A stretch of DNA of 64,000 nt from Luidia sarsii (Eukaryota > Echinodermata > Asteroidea > Paxillosida > Luidiidae): contig OX465113.1 of the NCBI GenBank assembly GCA_949987565.1, positions 5,943,551-6,007,550 on the forward strand. Reading direction: 5' to 3'. Positions within the stretch are counted from its first letter, which is position 1; every line of letters starts with the position of its first letter. Below, piece after piece: positions 50,230 to 62,185 of the stretch. A model generated the notes under the pieces. The model did no database searches and had not been told where the DNA came from. It saw only the letters and a list, made by a program, of their open reading frames with translations. Both the position numbers and the translations under genes were made by a program.

Positions 50230-50252
50230 CTCTGCCTCTGCCTCTGCCCCTA

Positions 50253-50283
<31 letters not shown>

Positions 50284-50294
50284 CTCTGCCCCTA

Positions 50295-50325
<31 letters not shown>

Positions 50326-50342
50326 CTCTGCCTCTGCCCCTA

Positions 50343-50373
<31 letters not shown>

Positions 50374-50456
50374 CTCTGCCTCTGCCTCTGCCTCTGCCTC
50401 TGCCTCTGCCTCTGCCTCTGCCTCTGCCTCTGCCTCTGCCTCTGCCTCTGCCCCTA

Positions 50457-50487
<31 letters not shown>

Positions 50488-50773
50488 CTCTGCCTCTGCC
50501 TCTGCCTCTGCCTCTGCCTCTGCCTCTGCCTCTGCCTCTGCCTCTGCCACTGCCTCTGCTCCTGTCTCTGCCTCTGCCTCTGCCTCTGCCTCTGCCTATG
50601 CCTCTGCCTCTGCCTCTGCCTCTGCCTCTGCCTCTGCCTCTGCCTCTGCCTCTGCCTCTGCCTCTGCCTCTGCCTCTGCCTCTGCCTCTGCCACTGCCTC
50701 TGCCTCTGCCTCTGCCTCTGCCTCTGCCTCTGCCTCCGCCCAAGCCTCTGCCTCTGCCCCTGCCTCTGCCTCC

Positions 50774-50805
<32 letters not shown>

Positions 50806-50905
50806 CTCTGCCTCTGCCTCTGCCTCTGCCTCTGTCTCTGCCTCTGCCTCTGCCTCTGCCTCTGCCTCCGCCCAAGCCTCTGCCTCTGCCCCTGCCTCTG
50901 CCTCT

Positions 50906-50937
<32 letters not shown>

Positions 50938-51158
50938 CTCTGCCTCTGCCTCTGCCTCTGCCTCTGCCTCTGCCTCTGCCTCTGCCTCTGCCTCTGCCTC
51001 TGCCTCTGCCCAAGCCTCTGCCTCTGCCCCTGCCTCTGCCTCTGCCCCTGCCTCTGCCTCTGCCTCTGTCTCTGCCTCTGTCTCTGCCTCTGCCTCTGTC
51101 TCTGCCTCTGCCTCTGTCTCTGCCTCTGCCTCTGCCTCTGCCTGCCTGCCTGCCTGCT
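49876..51158 (+). repeat. TGCCTC hexanucleotide array, 1.28 kb
   Basis: About 210 tandem TGCCTC units. Two kinds of interruption recur: TGCCCCTACCCC (six times between about 50,053 and 50,460) and a longer block with CCCAAGCCTC, at about 50,741, 50,873 and 51,011 (spacing 132 and 138 bases). The array ends in (TGCC)n. Six is a multiple of three, so every frame gives a dipeptide repeat: Pro-Leu on plus; Arg-Gly, Ala-Glu or Gln-Arg on minus. The 511- and 485-codon frames are artefacts. Confidence 0.96.
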
Positions 51159-52316
51159 TCTCCCTGGTCTTCTCCCAGGCTTGCTCGCACTTGCCACGCA
51201 ACCCTGGGGCGGACCCTTCCGTCTGCCGTGGTTGGGGAACGACCACGAATATTTAATTCCATTTTCGGGACAAAGTTTGGCTCAAAGTTTTTTTGTATTA
51301 CTCAAAGGCAAGTGTGGACATGTGGATTTCTGATAGTGTAAACTACGTACCCACTGATAAAGTCATCAATGAAATTAAAATCGTAGACACAAGGCAATTG
51401 AGTGAAAAAACATTATCTAAATGATGGAGTAGGGAAAATGCAAATCTTATTAAAATGACTAAGGTTGTTTTGACTGGTAACTGTGACATTTGGAGGGCGC
51501 GTTTCTTTGGGAATAGACTAATGTACTCACTATTGAACAGAGTATGGGTTTATATTCTTGTATAATGATTGTCATGTATGCCATTAATGAACGTTACACG
51601 CTGTGACATTGGGCTACCATCCCCGAATACAGAATATGGAAATAATTGCCGGTAAAGAATATTTACCAACGGGCCAAGAAGGTCCTTATCAGTTTTGCGC
51701 AAACGATATGACAGGGTGTACGATGAACACTCATTAATGATATCATGGAATCGCTAGTCCCAATTAATATCATTTATGCTGAATTATGATAAGGAAGTTT
51801 ATCGTTATATATAAAGTGCACCGCTGAGGGCGCTAGAGCAAATCAATGCAGTTGTCATTCACGTCATCTTTCAGGCCGAGCGCGGTAAGTTACGCTTAAA
51901 TTTCACCTCTCCTAAAAAACCTCTTACAAACCAAAACAAAAACGAACACGAAAGCAAAACATGAACACATAATTATACTGCTGTTTAAACTGCCAATTAA
52001 AATAGCAATAGCAAGTGATGTCTCTTTCAGTTTTGGGTAATTTTGAATGCACTCTTTGATGGCAAGCAGATGAATTTCTCCTCTGTATTGTTAATTTCCT
52101 CTTGGTGTTCAGATACGAGATGACTCATGTAGATAAAATCAAATCAGATGACTGTTCTTTGTCTTTGCGAAAATAACAAGTCGCACCAGCGGCATCTTTA
52201 TTAGGGACGTTCACGAGCCGGAACCGAATCCAAACATCTCCCCTTGGTCGCGTAAATTGCTTATACACGGCGGGAAAACAGCCCAGGGTGGCCCAGTAAG
52301 CCGCTAACATTTTCAT
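51159..52316. other. Intergenic DNA
   Basis: No gene recognised. 51,728-51,800 has several TAAT/ATTA cores, including the palindrome 'tcattaatga'. Confidence 0.5.
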
Positions 52317-52530
52317 AAGGCCGCCCCGACTCGTGCGCTAGGAGGGCCCGGCCTAGCGCTCCCCCTTACCCGCCTAATCCGGGGCGCGCTGTCCGCTCGG
52401 CTGACCGTGCCGCGGCCCGCGTTGGACGGGACGGTAGCGGCACTCGATGGGACTCGACGGGGATTAGCGCCCAGCACGGGCACCGCGCAAGGCCCGCTCT
52501 TGGTGGCGGGACCCAGAGGCCTGCCCCACG
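52317..52530. promoter_or_regulatory. Orphan CpG-dense block
   Basis: About 210 bases with very high GC and many CpG dinucleotides ('ggggcgcgctg', 'gccgcggcccgcg', 'gacgggacggtagcgg'), sharply set off from AT-rich flanks. It could be an unmethylated promoter-like element or a remnant of inserted GC-rich DNA. I see no rRNA, tRNA or exon in it. Confidence 0.35.
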
Positions 52531-53679
52531 GTTCAACTCAAGCCTTCATAACACGAAGACACGGATTCACGTCTTGTTTATCCACTTTGCTATGATCTCT
52601 TTCTTGAATCTCTGCCTATTTGTTTTCCACCTCTCTCCATAATTTACCATCCCAGTACAATTAGTTGTGCTGCTATCCAAACTTTGCAGTATTTTTTCTG
52701 AGAATTATATGAATAAAAGCGGTGTTTGGACCCCTCGGGAGTTATGAGGGTGTGTGAGGGTGTTCATCTTATTATTGTATACCTTACCATCACCATTTTG
52801 AATTGGTGTTATTGAATGTATAGTCATTAACAATTTACGCTTCTTTGTGGCCTAATCCAGCGATGGTAATCACTTGCAAATGGCGGCCGTCTCTAAAGGG
52901 CGTACAAACATCCCTGAGCTATAACAATGTTATCGCATTGCCGTTTCTGGTTTACCGCTGGCCTCAAAGCCTGATTGTGTCCTCCCCTTTCCTCCCTCGA
53001 CATTCATATTCGAGACACAGGCAGTGGTTGAATCCGCCCATTTCAAATAGCAGAAGGGACCATCGTTGTGTCTTTGATCATTCCTTTGGGCGTAAGACAA
53101 AATAAAGCCATTTGGTGGGGCAGAGTGTGTGGCAAGATCGCAATGATTTTGAAAATGCATCCCAGGGTGATTTCACCAAACCTTTAATACGATGCACCGT
53201 AACTCACTCAGCAGCCCATATAGGCCTATGTGCACCCTTCATCGTTTTGCTATTGGGCGAAAGTAAGAATGAGTTTGTTGAAATTGACCACAGGTAAGTT
53301 TTAAAGAATACTGTAGCCTGTAGGTAAACATTATAAGGCGACGAATCATGGGAGCAATGGGCTCATCTCATGTGTATGGTTTCATTGGATCATATCAGCT
53401 GCATTATATGCGGTATTTGTGAAGTAAACTCCAAGTTAAAACCCAATCCAAAAATATTCACTCTGAGTGCGGTGATGAATATGGAAGACACGAATGGGCC
53501 AGTTGATTCGTTAAAATGTTGCCTCTGGGTAAAAAGCGAAGACAATTAACCACGTCTTGCTATACCGGTACTCACCCAACCGAGGATCTAATTTGAGTCA
53601 GGAACTGATAATATTTGCAGCTCAGAAGGGGCCATTTTTTACCGGGTAGAAACAGATACAAGTTGTTCGCGTTTCTCAC
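52531..53679. other. Intergenic DNA
   Basis: No gene recognised. TAGGCCTA near 53,221. Short frames only. Confidence 0.55.
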
Positions 53680-54049
53680 TTAAAGGCCCTATACAATATT
53701 GGTAAAGGTCAAAAGATAGCCACAGTTTGTATGTTAAATCGTTAAACATTCCAAAAAAGAAATCCTGCGAAGGTTTTAGCTCAAACAGTAATCTGGGAAA
53801 ATAGAAAAGGACAAACAACCGTCACGGTTTTTGCACCGTTCTATAGTGTAAGAAATAGTTTATTACTCGCGAGTTAGTTTATTATTCGCGAGTAATATGT
53901 CTATGTTTGAGTGAAGATTTCTCGAGAAGTACAGCATCCCAGACCGTAAGATTTCAACATGAGGATTCTATCATGACCATCTACAAACTGTGCGAATTAA
54001 AAGAAAATCTGTGGACATCGATGTTTTCTGATCTTCCCAATGTTGTATT
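53680..54049 (+). mobile_element. Family A MITE-like element, full copy
   Basis: Collinear with 17,795-18,150, starting 'ttaaaggccctatacaatat' and ending 'cccaatgttgtatt'. It carries an extra 'cgcgagttagtttattatt' module, so the 'TTACTCGCGAG' block is duplicated relative to the other copy. This accounts for most of its greater length. Non-coding. Confidence 0.85.
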
Positions 54050-56173
54050 GAAAATTGTTTAGTAGAGAGAAGACGCAAAGATGCAAATCACTCTTGGAAT
54101 GTGAGTCATGCAAACCAGGTTCGACTGTCAAGTTAGACAACGGGTGGTAATTCGCTGAGTTTTAGCTTGAGCTAATGGCGAATGTTAAAAAAAGGTCCAT
54201 GCGTGTGCTGATAGCTTGGACGTGGGCCCACAAATCCACCCTAATTCTTCATTCCTGATATATCTTCATGCCCTTCATATGCATGATTAGGGCAGCTATA
54301 CAGTTATACAGCAAACTTGTTACCGAGCTATAACTTATAGCAGATACTAAACACAGGTAGATGCGATAAGAGTTTAGATGGAGGTGTGTTTTCATTCTTG
54401 TGTGCATAAAGAATAAACTTCAATGAATTCCAATCGAATATGGTCAGTTATAAGAACAGTCTTTGGCTTTGCTACAGCTTACTCCAGCCTGCTAGCCTTG
54501 AGCATGAGCAAGGACCACACCCCCTGCCACTGTCCTGTCCAGTTTTCTCCCTTACGTGCAAGTAATACATTGATCCGTTGCTCGGTTAGATCATTAACTT
54601 TGAGTCTAGTCCTCTCCTGGGAGCGAGGCAATAAACCATCTCCAATGTCGACCACAGAGAGTTCCATCATATCGCATGAGGAGAGCACATTACACGCCAT
54701 GATTTGGCCAGACTAACGAGATTCGGAAAAAAACTTCCAGCACAGCAAAGTTTGAAGTGGCCCAAAGTCGTCTAAATCGCCAATACTCTGGCCCGATTTA
54801 GGCTCATTTTCTTTTTAATCCCACCCTTCGGTGTCCTGCCGATTGCGGAAATATTTTCTTTGATTTGGGTTGAGATGGATGCATTTCAATATATGGCGGT
54901 GTGTAATGCGTGTGGGCAATGGGGGCGATCAACCCCTGCCGTGCAGCTTATTGTTGGGCAGGGAAATTGAATGTAATCGAGCTTGAGGGAGAGAAAGCAA
55001 GCAAGTAGGCTGGCCTACCCCCGACCCTTACAATCCATAGGCCACGTCTCCTGATTTGATGATTGGCTGGAGATATTCCGAACTGGGGGTAAATGGGGGT
55101 AGGGCTGGTGGTTGACTCGGCTTGAGCGGATAATATTGCCAGCGCTGACAGACCCTATCAAGGGGAATTAGTTCCTCAGACAATTAATCGAATCCCCAAT
55201 CCCCCTTTAAATAAAATCTCCAGATTACAGATTCCAATGTCATTTATTTTCATCATTTGTTGGACGAACCAAGAGATTAAGTCAGAGGAAATTGAACTAG
55301 TCCTAAACTTGAGGTAGAGTTTGAGAGTTTCAAAGAACCAATCAGATCGTTCCAATTCCGAGCGAGCCAAGTAACTTCATCGTTTTCTCGACACTGCCGG
55401 CCTTCGTAGATCGCTGACCCTTGCTGCTAATGTCATTTTATCGGAGGACATCCCCACAAAACTGCATGCTAGGCACAAATGTTTGACCTGACAGCAGCCC
55501 ATGCCAACTCATTTGATTTGAGTGCGCTATATTCAAAACGATTGGACAAAGAGGTAGACGGTTGTCCAATGAAAGAGTCTATCAGTAACTGCCTACTTGA
55601 CCAATTTCCAATCAGTGTGTGATAGAAGATAGAGGGAATGGCCGGTCGCTCCCTATAAGGCACGTATTGCAGGCATTTGGCGGCAGTGTCTCAATTCTGT
55701 ATATGGCTGTGAGGCAAAAGGAGACATTCGAATAGCACCATCCAATTGCATTGCTCAGGGTAATCTTGCCAAACTACACCAGCAACGATTGAGAAGAAGC
55801 CTCCCGATGACAACTGTCCAACAAAGATCACAGAGTAGGAAATTCATTTGGCCGTTTGGCAGGCTGCTATAATCGAAGAAGAGAAACTACGGGAAAACTT
55901 GAGGTTTCTAGGGGAATGATGCAAGAACCGAGTGAGAAAAGTAGTTTAACGTGGCTACTTGCCTGATTATAATGACTACAATTTCAAGCAAGAAAAGATT
56001 TAGGCTTGAAATTGATAGGCCTATTAGATTCATTCACTGGCCGTGTAAATAGCCAAAGAACATTGTTATCAGCAATTGGGTTACTCATGATTACTAAATA
56101 TAAATAACAAACACAAGGTACACTCAGGGATGTAGATCTATCTCACCAACCTTAATTCCGTCTCTATCCTGAA
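54050..56173. other. Intergenic DNA
   Basis: No gene recognised. A TAGGCCTA palindrome lies near 56,020. The frame at 54,423-54,716 (97 codons) has no recognisable domain. Confidence 0.5.
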
Positions 56174-56524
56174 TTAAAGCCCTACACAACATTGGTAAGA
56201 TCGAAAAATAAAAAGATTTACATGAAACATACAGTTTGAAGATGGTTATAGTAGAAACTTCGCACTGAAATATGTGTAAAATGCTGTATTTGTTTTAGAA
56301 AACAGTAAAGAAATTATTTACGTTTCACCCGAGATCTAAATTATTGTTGGGGAACAATACGTTGAATGCTGCATTTTCGCGCAACAAATGAAGCGGTTTT
56401 CTCGAGACTCGGTTGGTGGATTGAGCTGAAATTTTCACAGGTGTGCTATTTCATGCATATGTTGGATCAGACAACGTATGTATGCTATTCTTTGACCTCC
56501 ACTAATGTTGTGTTGTTCCTTTAA
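56174..56524 (+). mobile_element. Family B MITE, copy 2, TTAA at both ends
   Basis: A 351-bp element flanked by TTAA (56,174-56,177 and 56,521-56,524). The subterminal inverted repeat is acacaacattggt (56,184-56,196) against actaatgttgtgt (56,501-56,513), with one mismatch. The interior is inverted relative to 27,270-27,531. The outer part 'TTAAAG..CCTA' also resembles the left end of family A, so A and B probably share a mobilising enzyme. piggyBac-type mobilisation is inferred from the TTAA flanks. Confidence 0.78.
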
Positions 56525-57467
56525 GATAGAAAGGGTAACATAGGCCCTCCGGGAAATATTGCTCTATTTCAGATAATCTCAATTTCTCTTTGTTGACGAC
56601 TTACTTGAAATTACTTATACGGGATCACATTGAACACACGCCTTGTACATCTTTATTCATGGGTGTCTCAGATTCACCATACACCTTGTGGAGATGCAGC
56701 CACTGCCTGTGTTTAATATCTACCTGCTTATTTTTCTTCCCTTTAGCCGTTTTGTAATCTTTTCCTCTCGGATGCAAACGGTACAGAAAAATCAATGGAA
56801 AGCAGAATCGCTGTGAATGAATTTTGCCTAACGCAACAATCTCGAAAAACAGCGTTTCTTATTTTAGCAAGGAAAAAAACAATTCTATGGAAAGTTGACG
56901 TAAAAATCTATAATGCGCTCTGCCATGAAAATGGCCCGCGGGGAATGCTTTGCCAGTATGAAGTGGGAGTAAATCGCCTTCCCTTCCCCCTACCTCTATT
57001 TAAGAATGATTGTTTTTAAAGCAACGGCCAGAAGATACCAAGGGTCACTGCAGACCACTTACTCATATACTGTGATTCAATGCTGATAATTTTCAGTGTG
57101 TTCAAAATGATATTATGTGCACAGTTGCCAGATAGCTGAAGGGTTGGTTTGGGGCCGTGGTGAGACTGTACAGCAGATGGGTGTGATCAGACGGAAGTAA
57201 TGCACATTCAAAGATGATGTCATGTTGTGTCGTGCTTGTACACTGTCTGGTCTGACCATCCGTCCGCCTATCTAAGGCACACTCGGTTGCACGGGTGGTG
57301 TATTGCATGCTATGCGCAGTGCGCTGAATTTTAACATTCAAATTGAGAGGCTTACTATATCTCATAATATTTCATGTACAATTCAAGCGACACTATAAAG
57401 GCCTATGTAACAAAAGGAACATACGCCGAATGTTCCTTCTGCCATTCTAGTTTTTATTTAGAGGGCG
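56525..57467. other. Intergenic DNA
   Basis: No gene recognised. Short frames only. Confidence 0.55.
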
Positions 57468-57631
57468 TGACGTTTCGATCCAAGCAGGACATAGGCCTAC
57501 TCGTCAAGTACCCAAAAACCAAGACCATTCAGAAAAGCATTCATTGATCGAAACGTCATGTAGGTTGGATGTCGTTCAGATTTGCATTTTGGTCAATTAT
57601 ATCAGTTCGGTAAGCAGTTTGCAACATGTTT
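57468..57631 (-). repeat. Family C repeat, copy 2, with inverted arms
   Basis: tgacgtttcgatc (57,468-57,480) and its exact inverse gatcgaaacgtca (57,546-57,558) enclose a 65-base loop. The right flank contains 'cggtaagcagtttgcaacat', the reverse complement of the corresponding flank of copy 1. The loop differs from copy 3, so the two arms have diverged or the centre was replaced. Confidence 0.7.
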
Positions 57632-60600
57632 GTATCAAATAAGACAATTTTAAATCTGATGTTCGGATCCCATAGCAGGACCTCCTGGATAGGTTCTGCA
57701 ATCCCGCATGCAAGATTTTGTGTAGCCTTTATATTTGCAATGTTCTTGTGGAGCTAAATTTAGCGATGAAAGAATGAAGGAAATCTAGAACTCAAAGGAC
57801 ACATAAAGGAGGTCTTCATTTCGAGCACCGGCTGATTATGGTCTATACATCCACGTGGCGTTTTCTTTCACACGAGCACAATGTTCCACGAGTAGAAGGC
57901 CACAAATAAAATTACCTCAGTGGGCTACTGCCAAGGGTGTATAGCCTGCACCGCCGCTCTATATGCACTGGCCTGGGGAAACTGGCAAGACAGGTAATTT
58001 TGCCTGAATCGGCGTGCAATTGTTACAAGAGAGACAGGCGAGATTCACGCGGGCATCTTGTGAAGGAGCGCCAGTGCTTTACTTTCTCTGGCATGGGTGG
58101 GTTGCTAGAGAGCGCAGAGGCTATAGCTGCTCACTGTTTTCATTCTAGGGGGCGGGTATACGAACGAGATCAACTGCTCAAGGGCTTTTACTTTCCATGG
58201 CCAGTGTCCTTCCTATAACTTCCATAATACATTCACCCCAATTCCATCCCTGCCAATCATTGCCAATCCAAGACACACACATGCACACCTTTATGTGTGA
58301 TAGGCTTTTATACAGACTGACTTACTCATTTCCGTCATTTTTGCGATTTTGCGAAGCTGATAATTTCACCGGTACTTTTTGTCTGAATATTCATTCCGAA
58401 TTGATAGCGGGTCGTATCTTTTTTCATTTTGTTCAGTCATTTACGTGTAAGACAAAATAGATGAATAATTTATCAGGAGTGATGTGATGTATCACACACT
58501 TATCGTGCAAGGTACATTGAATGGAATATAATGATGTATACGGTAACCTTCCTTATTCAACAACCCAAGAATATTTACATTAACTACCTTCTCTTTAGAT
58601 TTGTTTACCGTCTTTAGCATCACTAACTTCATCGTGTTTTCCAAAAAACAGGTTTCCGTGAAAGGCTAGATGCCATGTGGTGTTGGAACCCCAGCTACTC
58701 TCAGAAGCCACAGAAGGCGGTTGGGAAACCAACAAGGATCCATGGTGCCGACGATGGAGTCCGACTTCAAATGAAGACGGGGAGAGAACACATGCAGATG
58801 GGTTAATCAACGTAAAGGCATTGGAATAAGTATAAAAACAAATTATACTGTAGACGACTGAGACTGAGGTGGATTCAAATTCGATTGTGTGCTGAATTAG
58901 CTTGAACAAAGTTCCCTCCAACGAACTTCTACAGCCTTCTATATAGACGCTCTTCTATATACTAGACACAATGCACAATACCGTTAACCAATTCTATCTA
59001 GTATTCATTTCAAGCGGCCTGCTGTTTCCATCATGACAGGCTCTTTCTCAAAAAGCGCTAATATTCTGCCCTGTTAGGATCGAAGAATCGGGTGAACAGA
59101 AGTTTGTACTTTTGGGGGGAAGGCGGTACAGGTAATTCATGTTTAATTTGTATTACAAAAATTTGCTTTTTTGTTCTTGGTATTGTATTCCTTTCTGTGA
59201 GTGCTTCGTGTTGTTTCCTTATATCGGTCTTTGTATACTGACCACGATGTGTGTGGTTGTTTATAGATTATGTATAGGCCTACAGGCCTATATAGGTTAC
59301 TATGGCTTGCCATATCTGTCCTTGCCTTTCCTGTTCTCATTACTTCGAATCTGTAATACATGTAAAACAAGTAAAGGGCATTGCTCCTATTGCTATGAAT
59401 CTATTACCGTGCGTGGTTCATGTATAGTCATGGTTATCCCTCTGTGGGCCTGCAGGCATAATGTGAAGCCATATTTGGTTTCTTTCTCATTTAGGAAAGC
59501 TGGGTCTCCCCTCCTAGCAGTCACCTTGGATGGTTGTGCGCTTATAACTTGTTCAGGAGCGTAGCTTGGTTGCCCAAGGTACAGTGTTTATATTTACATG
59601 CAGGTATGTTTCATGATGAGAACAAATGAACAGTAATTATTTAGTATTATTATTAAACCTATTTTTATGTGTATTCATAAAACAATGACTACTACTTTTA
59701 TCATGTGCGCATCCCGTATAGGACTTGCATAACGAGCAAAATAAGTTATTTGCTTAGAGTGTACTCATCAAACGTACAACAACGTTAACTACTTGGATGG
59801 TCGGTCAAGTCGGAGATTAAAGGGGCTGATTGAGATAACGCAGACGACTGGACAACAGCCATGTGTTGACCAAGTACAAAGACCAACACTTTGGGCGTGC
59901 TCTTTAACTGACCGACAGGTACTCTTGGATGAGGCACAAAAGTGCAGTCACCCGAAAGCAACCAATCCTGATGTGGGTGTATGGTGCATAGGCCCATCAT
60001 GGGATGCACGCCCTCCACTCGCATATGCACAAACGTCAAAGGAGTCATTCTGTCTGAACAAAAGACTTGGATAGCACCACTCCGAACCACCAACGGAAGA
60101 AGCCAGCTAGACTCCAGCTAGACCCCAGGCAACTTGTATGCAGAAGTACATCAAGGACGATCTCCACAGACAGCCAATGAGGGCGCTATATATTCGTATA
60201 AAGAAACATTTAAGATTACCCAAGATCCCGGATCTTCTAATCTTTTCTCAAATGTCTTCTCTTTTCATTGCTATATAGGAGTGAAATATATTGTGTTGTC
60301 CTCAAAAGGGTTTTTGCGTGTATTGATGTGACTAGTTGTTAGTCAGGGAAGTCATGCAGCACAGAGTAATGAGACTATGGATGGAGCATGGATGGAGTCA
60401 GCCCGATGAGTCCATGCCAATCAACCCGCAGTTGGCTCGCTCTCAACTGCATCTGGGCCCCAAAAGTAAACATGTACTCACCCAATTGAGGAGAGGTGTA
60501 AAGCCCTCCGGCTAATGATGGCAGCTGCATTGGCCACACGCTTAGTAGATGACACGCTGATAATCCCGTCGGCGTAATTGCCATCATTAGCCGCATTGTC

Positions 60601-62044
60601 CGAAGCACAACTGGCCAACACTACAGCCGTTTAAACTGTTGACAATGTGGCCGACTAGTAACAGTAGCTGTCCACTTGGCTTGGATTACCGTCCTATTGT
60701 TAGCGGTTAGGGGGACCCACCCGACTCTCCCTTGATCCAGTTATTGAAAATTGGGCCGTAAATGCCGCTCAAGTGCGTAAGTATTGCCAAGCATTGGGGG
60801 ATGATTTGGCAAGGGAAGAGGGGATGTAGCCTTCCAAGACCATGACTTGAGCCTTTACAGAAGTTGCTCAAGAGGGGGTTTATACGCAGCGGGGGAAAGG
60901 GCCCGGGGTTAGAACGGGCACAATGTTGCAGCAACTGGAATTCCAAAAGAGGAGAGTAGGAGAAAGATTCTTCGATGGGGGGAAGAAGATACCGAGGAAG
61001 GACAAGGGATGAAGAAGTGGGGATGGGCTTGTGAATGGATGTCTATGGAATGGAATGAGGAGGCAGCGGATAATGGCCGAGTATGGAGCTAGCTCCTATA
61101 GTCCATGCAGGTGGCTAAAGTATGTTAAGTGATTGCCAGGACCCCCCCCCCCCCCATAGTAGTAAGCCTCCTGCAATCACAATGAGTCTCTTCTTCTTCC
61201 ACATCCGTTTATAATGCCGCGCTGAAAGATGGATGGGTTTTCCCTTGTTCCACGTGTTAAGAATTATTCAGCGATTCCCCAAACATCCATCCTCTAAGGA
61301 CACGCACGACCAAGCGATTCATCCTATCGCTGAAAAACAACACTTGTTTAAATGTTATATCAAGCGCCGCATCCATATTCGAATGTGCATTTCGAGATAA
61401 ACATCTCATGCACATGCACAGACATTTGCATGAGGCTTCCCTGAACAGAGACGGAATACTGCCTGGGTTGGTTCCTATAGATACTGGCTCAACAATCTGG
61501 GATACATACGATCTTCTGCTCCGCTGCCCCTCGGAAAAATTAAAAATTCAAGTAAACGCTGTCCGTCCGACACTAGAGTCCATCAGTTAACTCCAATTGA
61601 AACTAAATAATGCACGGGGCCGGTGTGATGGGAGCTTTGTGGGAGTGTCTTGGCTGTCCAGCCGTTAGCATGAGGACTGATTGCCTGCTCGCGCTGCCAT
61701 GATCCCAACCGCACACCCCATTTATTTTTCAATTAATAATCTTTGCGTCGTATTTATGCGGGGATTTACGGGAGGCGACGAGAGTGTCAGCTTGATCCCT
61801 ACCCAGGAAGGGGGAGCATGCTTCCTTCCATCAATGTTGACTCTTGGCACGGGTTGGGTGTCTCTGCCATGATGTCCATAGGCTCAAAGGTTTCAAAGTA
61901 CAAATAATTCAGTTGTTTTTTAAATAACTATCAGAAAGAAAGGGGCACTGTGATAAAGAATTATCCATGGAAAGTAAATTTCAGAAAATACGACAGTGCA
62001 AACAAAATAGGCCTAGGCCTATATAAATCGTTTAGCAAACATTT
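57632..62044. other. Intergenic DNA, about 4.4 kb
   Basis: No gene recognised. Plus-strand frames up to 141 codons (59,139-59,564) are hydrophobic by base composition and show no domain. There is a C homopolymer at about 61,142-61,155, and TAGGCCTA at 59,275 and twice overlapping near 62,010. Confidence 0.5.
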
Positions 62045-62185
62045 GGAGGGCCTGGCGTTTCGATTCTAGCAGGACCTTTCTCAAAGGCACTCTGCCTTGA
62101 AAAAGGTCCAGCTATGATCGAAACGTCAGGCCCTCCTAATTTTTGATATTTTGGCCATTTTAGCCGGTAAGCAGTTGGCATGTTT
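62045..62185 (-). repeat. Family C repeat, copy 3, head-to-head hairpin
   Basis: 62,045-62,136 is a near-palindrome: 'ggagggcctggcgtttcgat' on the left is mirrored by 'atcgaaacgtcaggccctcc' on the right, with 'tagcaggacctttctcaaagg' facing 'ccttgaaaaaggtccagcta'. The right flank 'ttttagccggtaagcagt' joins it to the other family C copies. It would fold into a long stem with a very small loop. Confidence 0.8.

Noticed and set aside
49727..51262. 511-codon Arg-Gly-rich frame resembling an RGG-box protein
   Set aside because: The frame is the minus-strand reading of the TGCCTC array and has equally long companions in other frames. The non-repeat ends carry no domain.
52317..52530. Fragment of ribosomal RNA gene
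   Set aside because: GC-rich, but I recognise none of the conserved 18S, 5.8S or 28S blocks.
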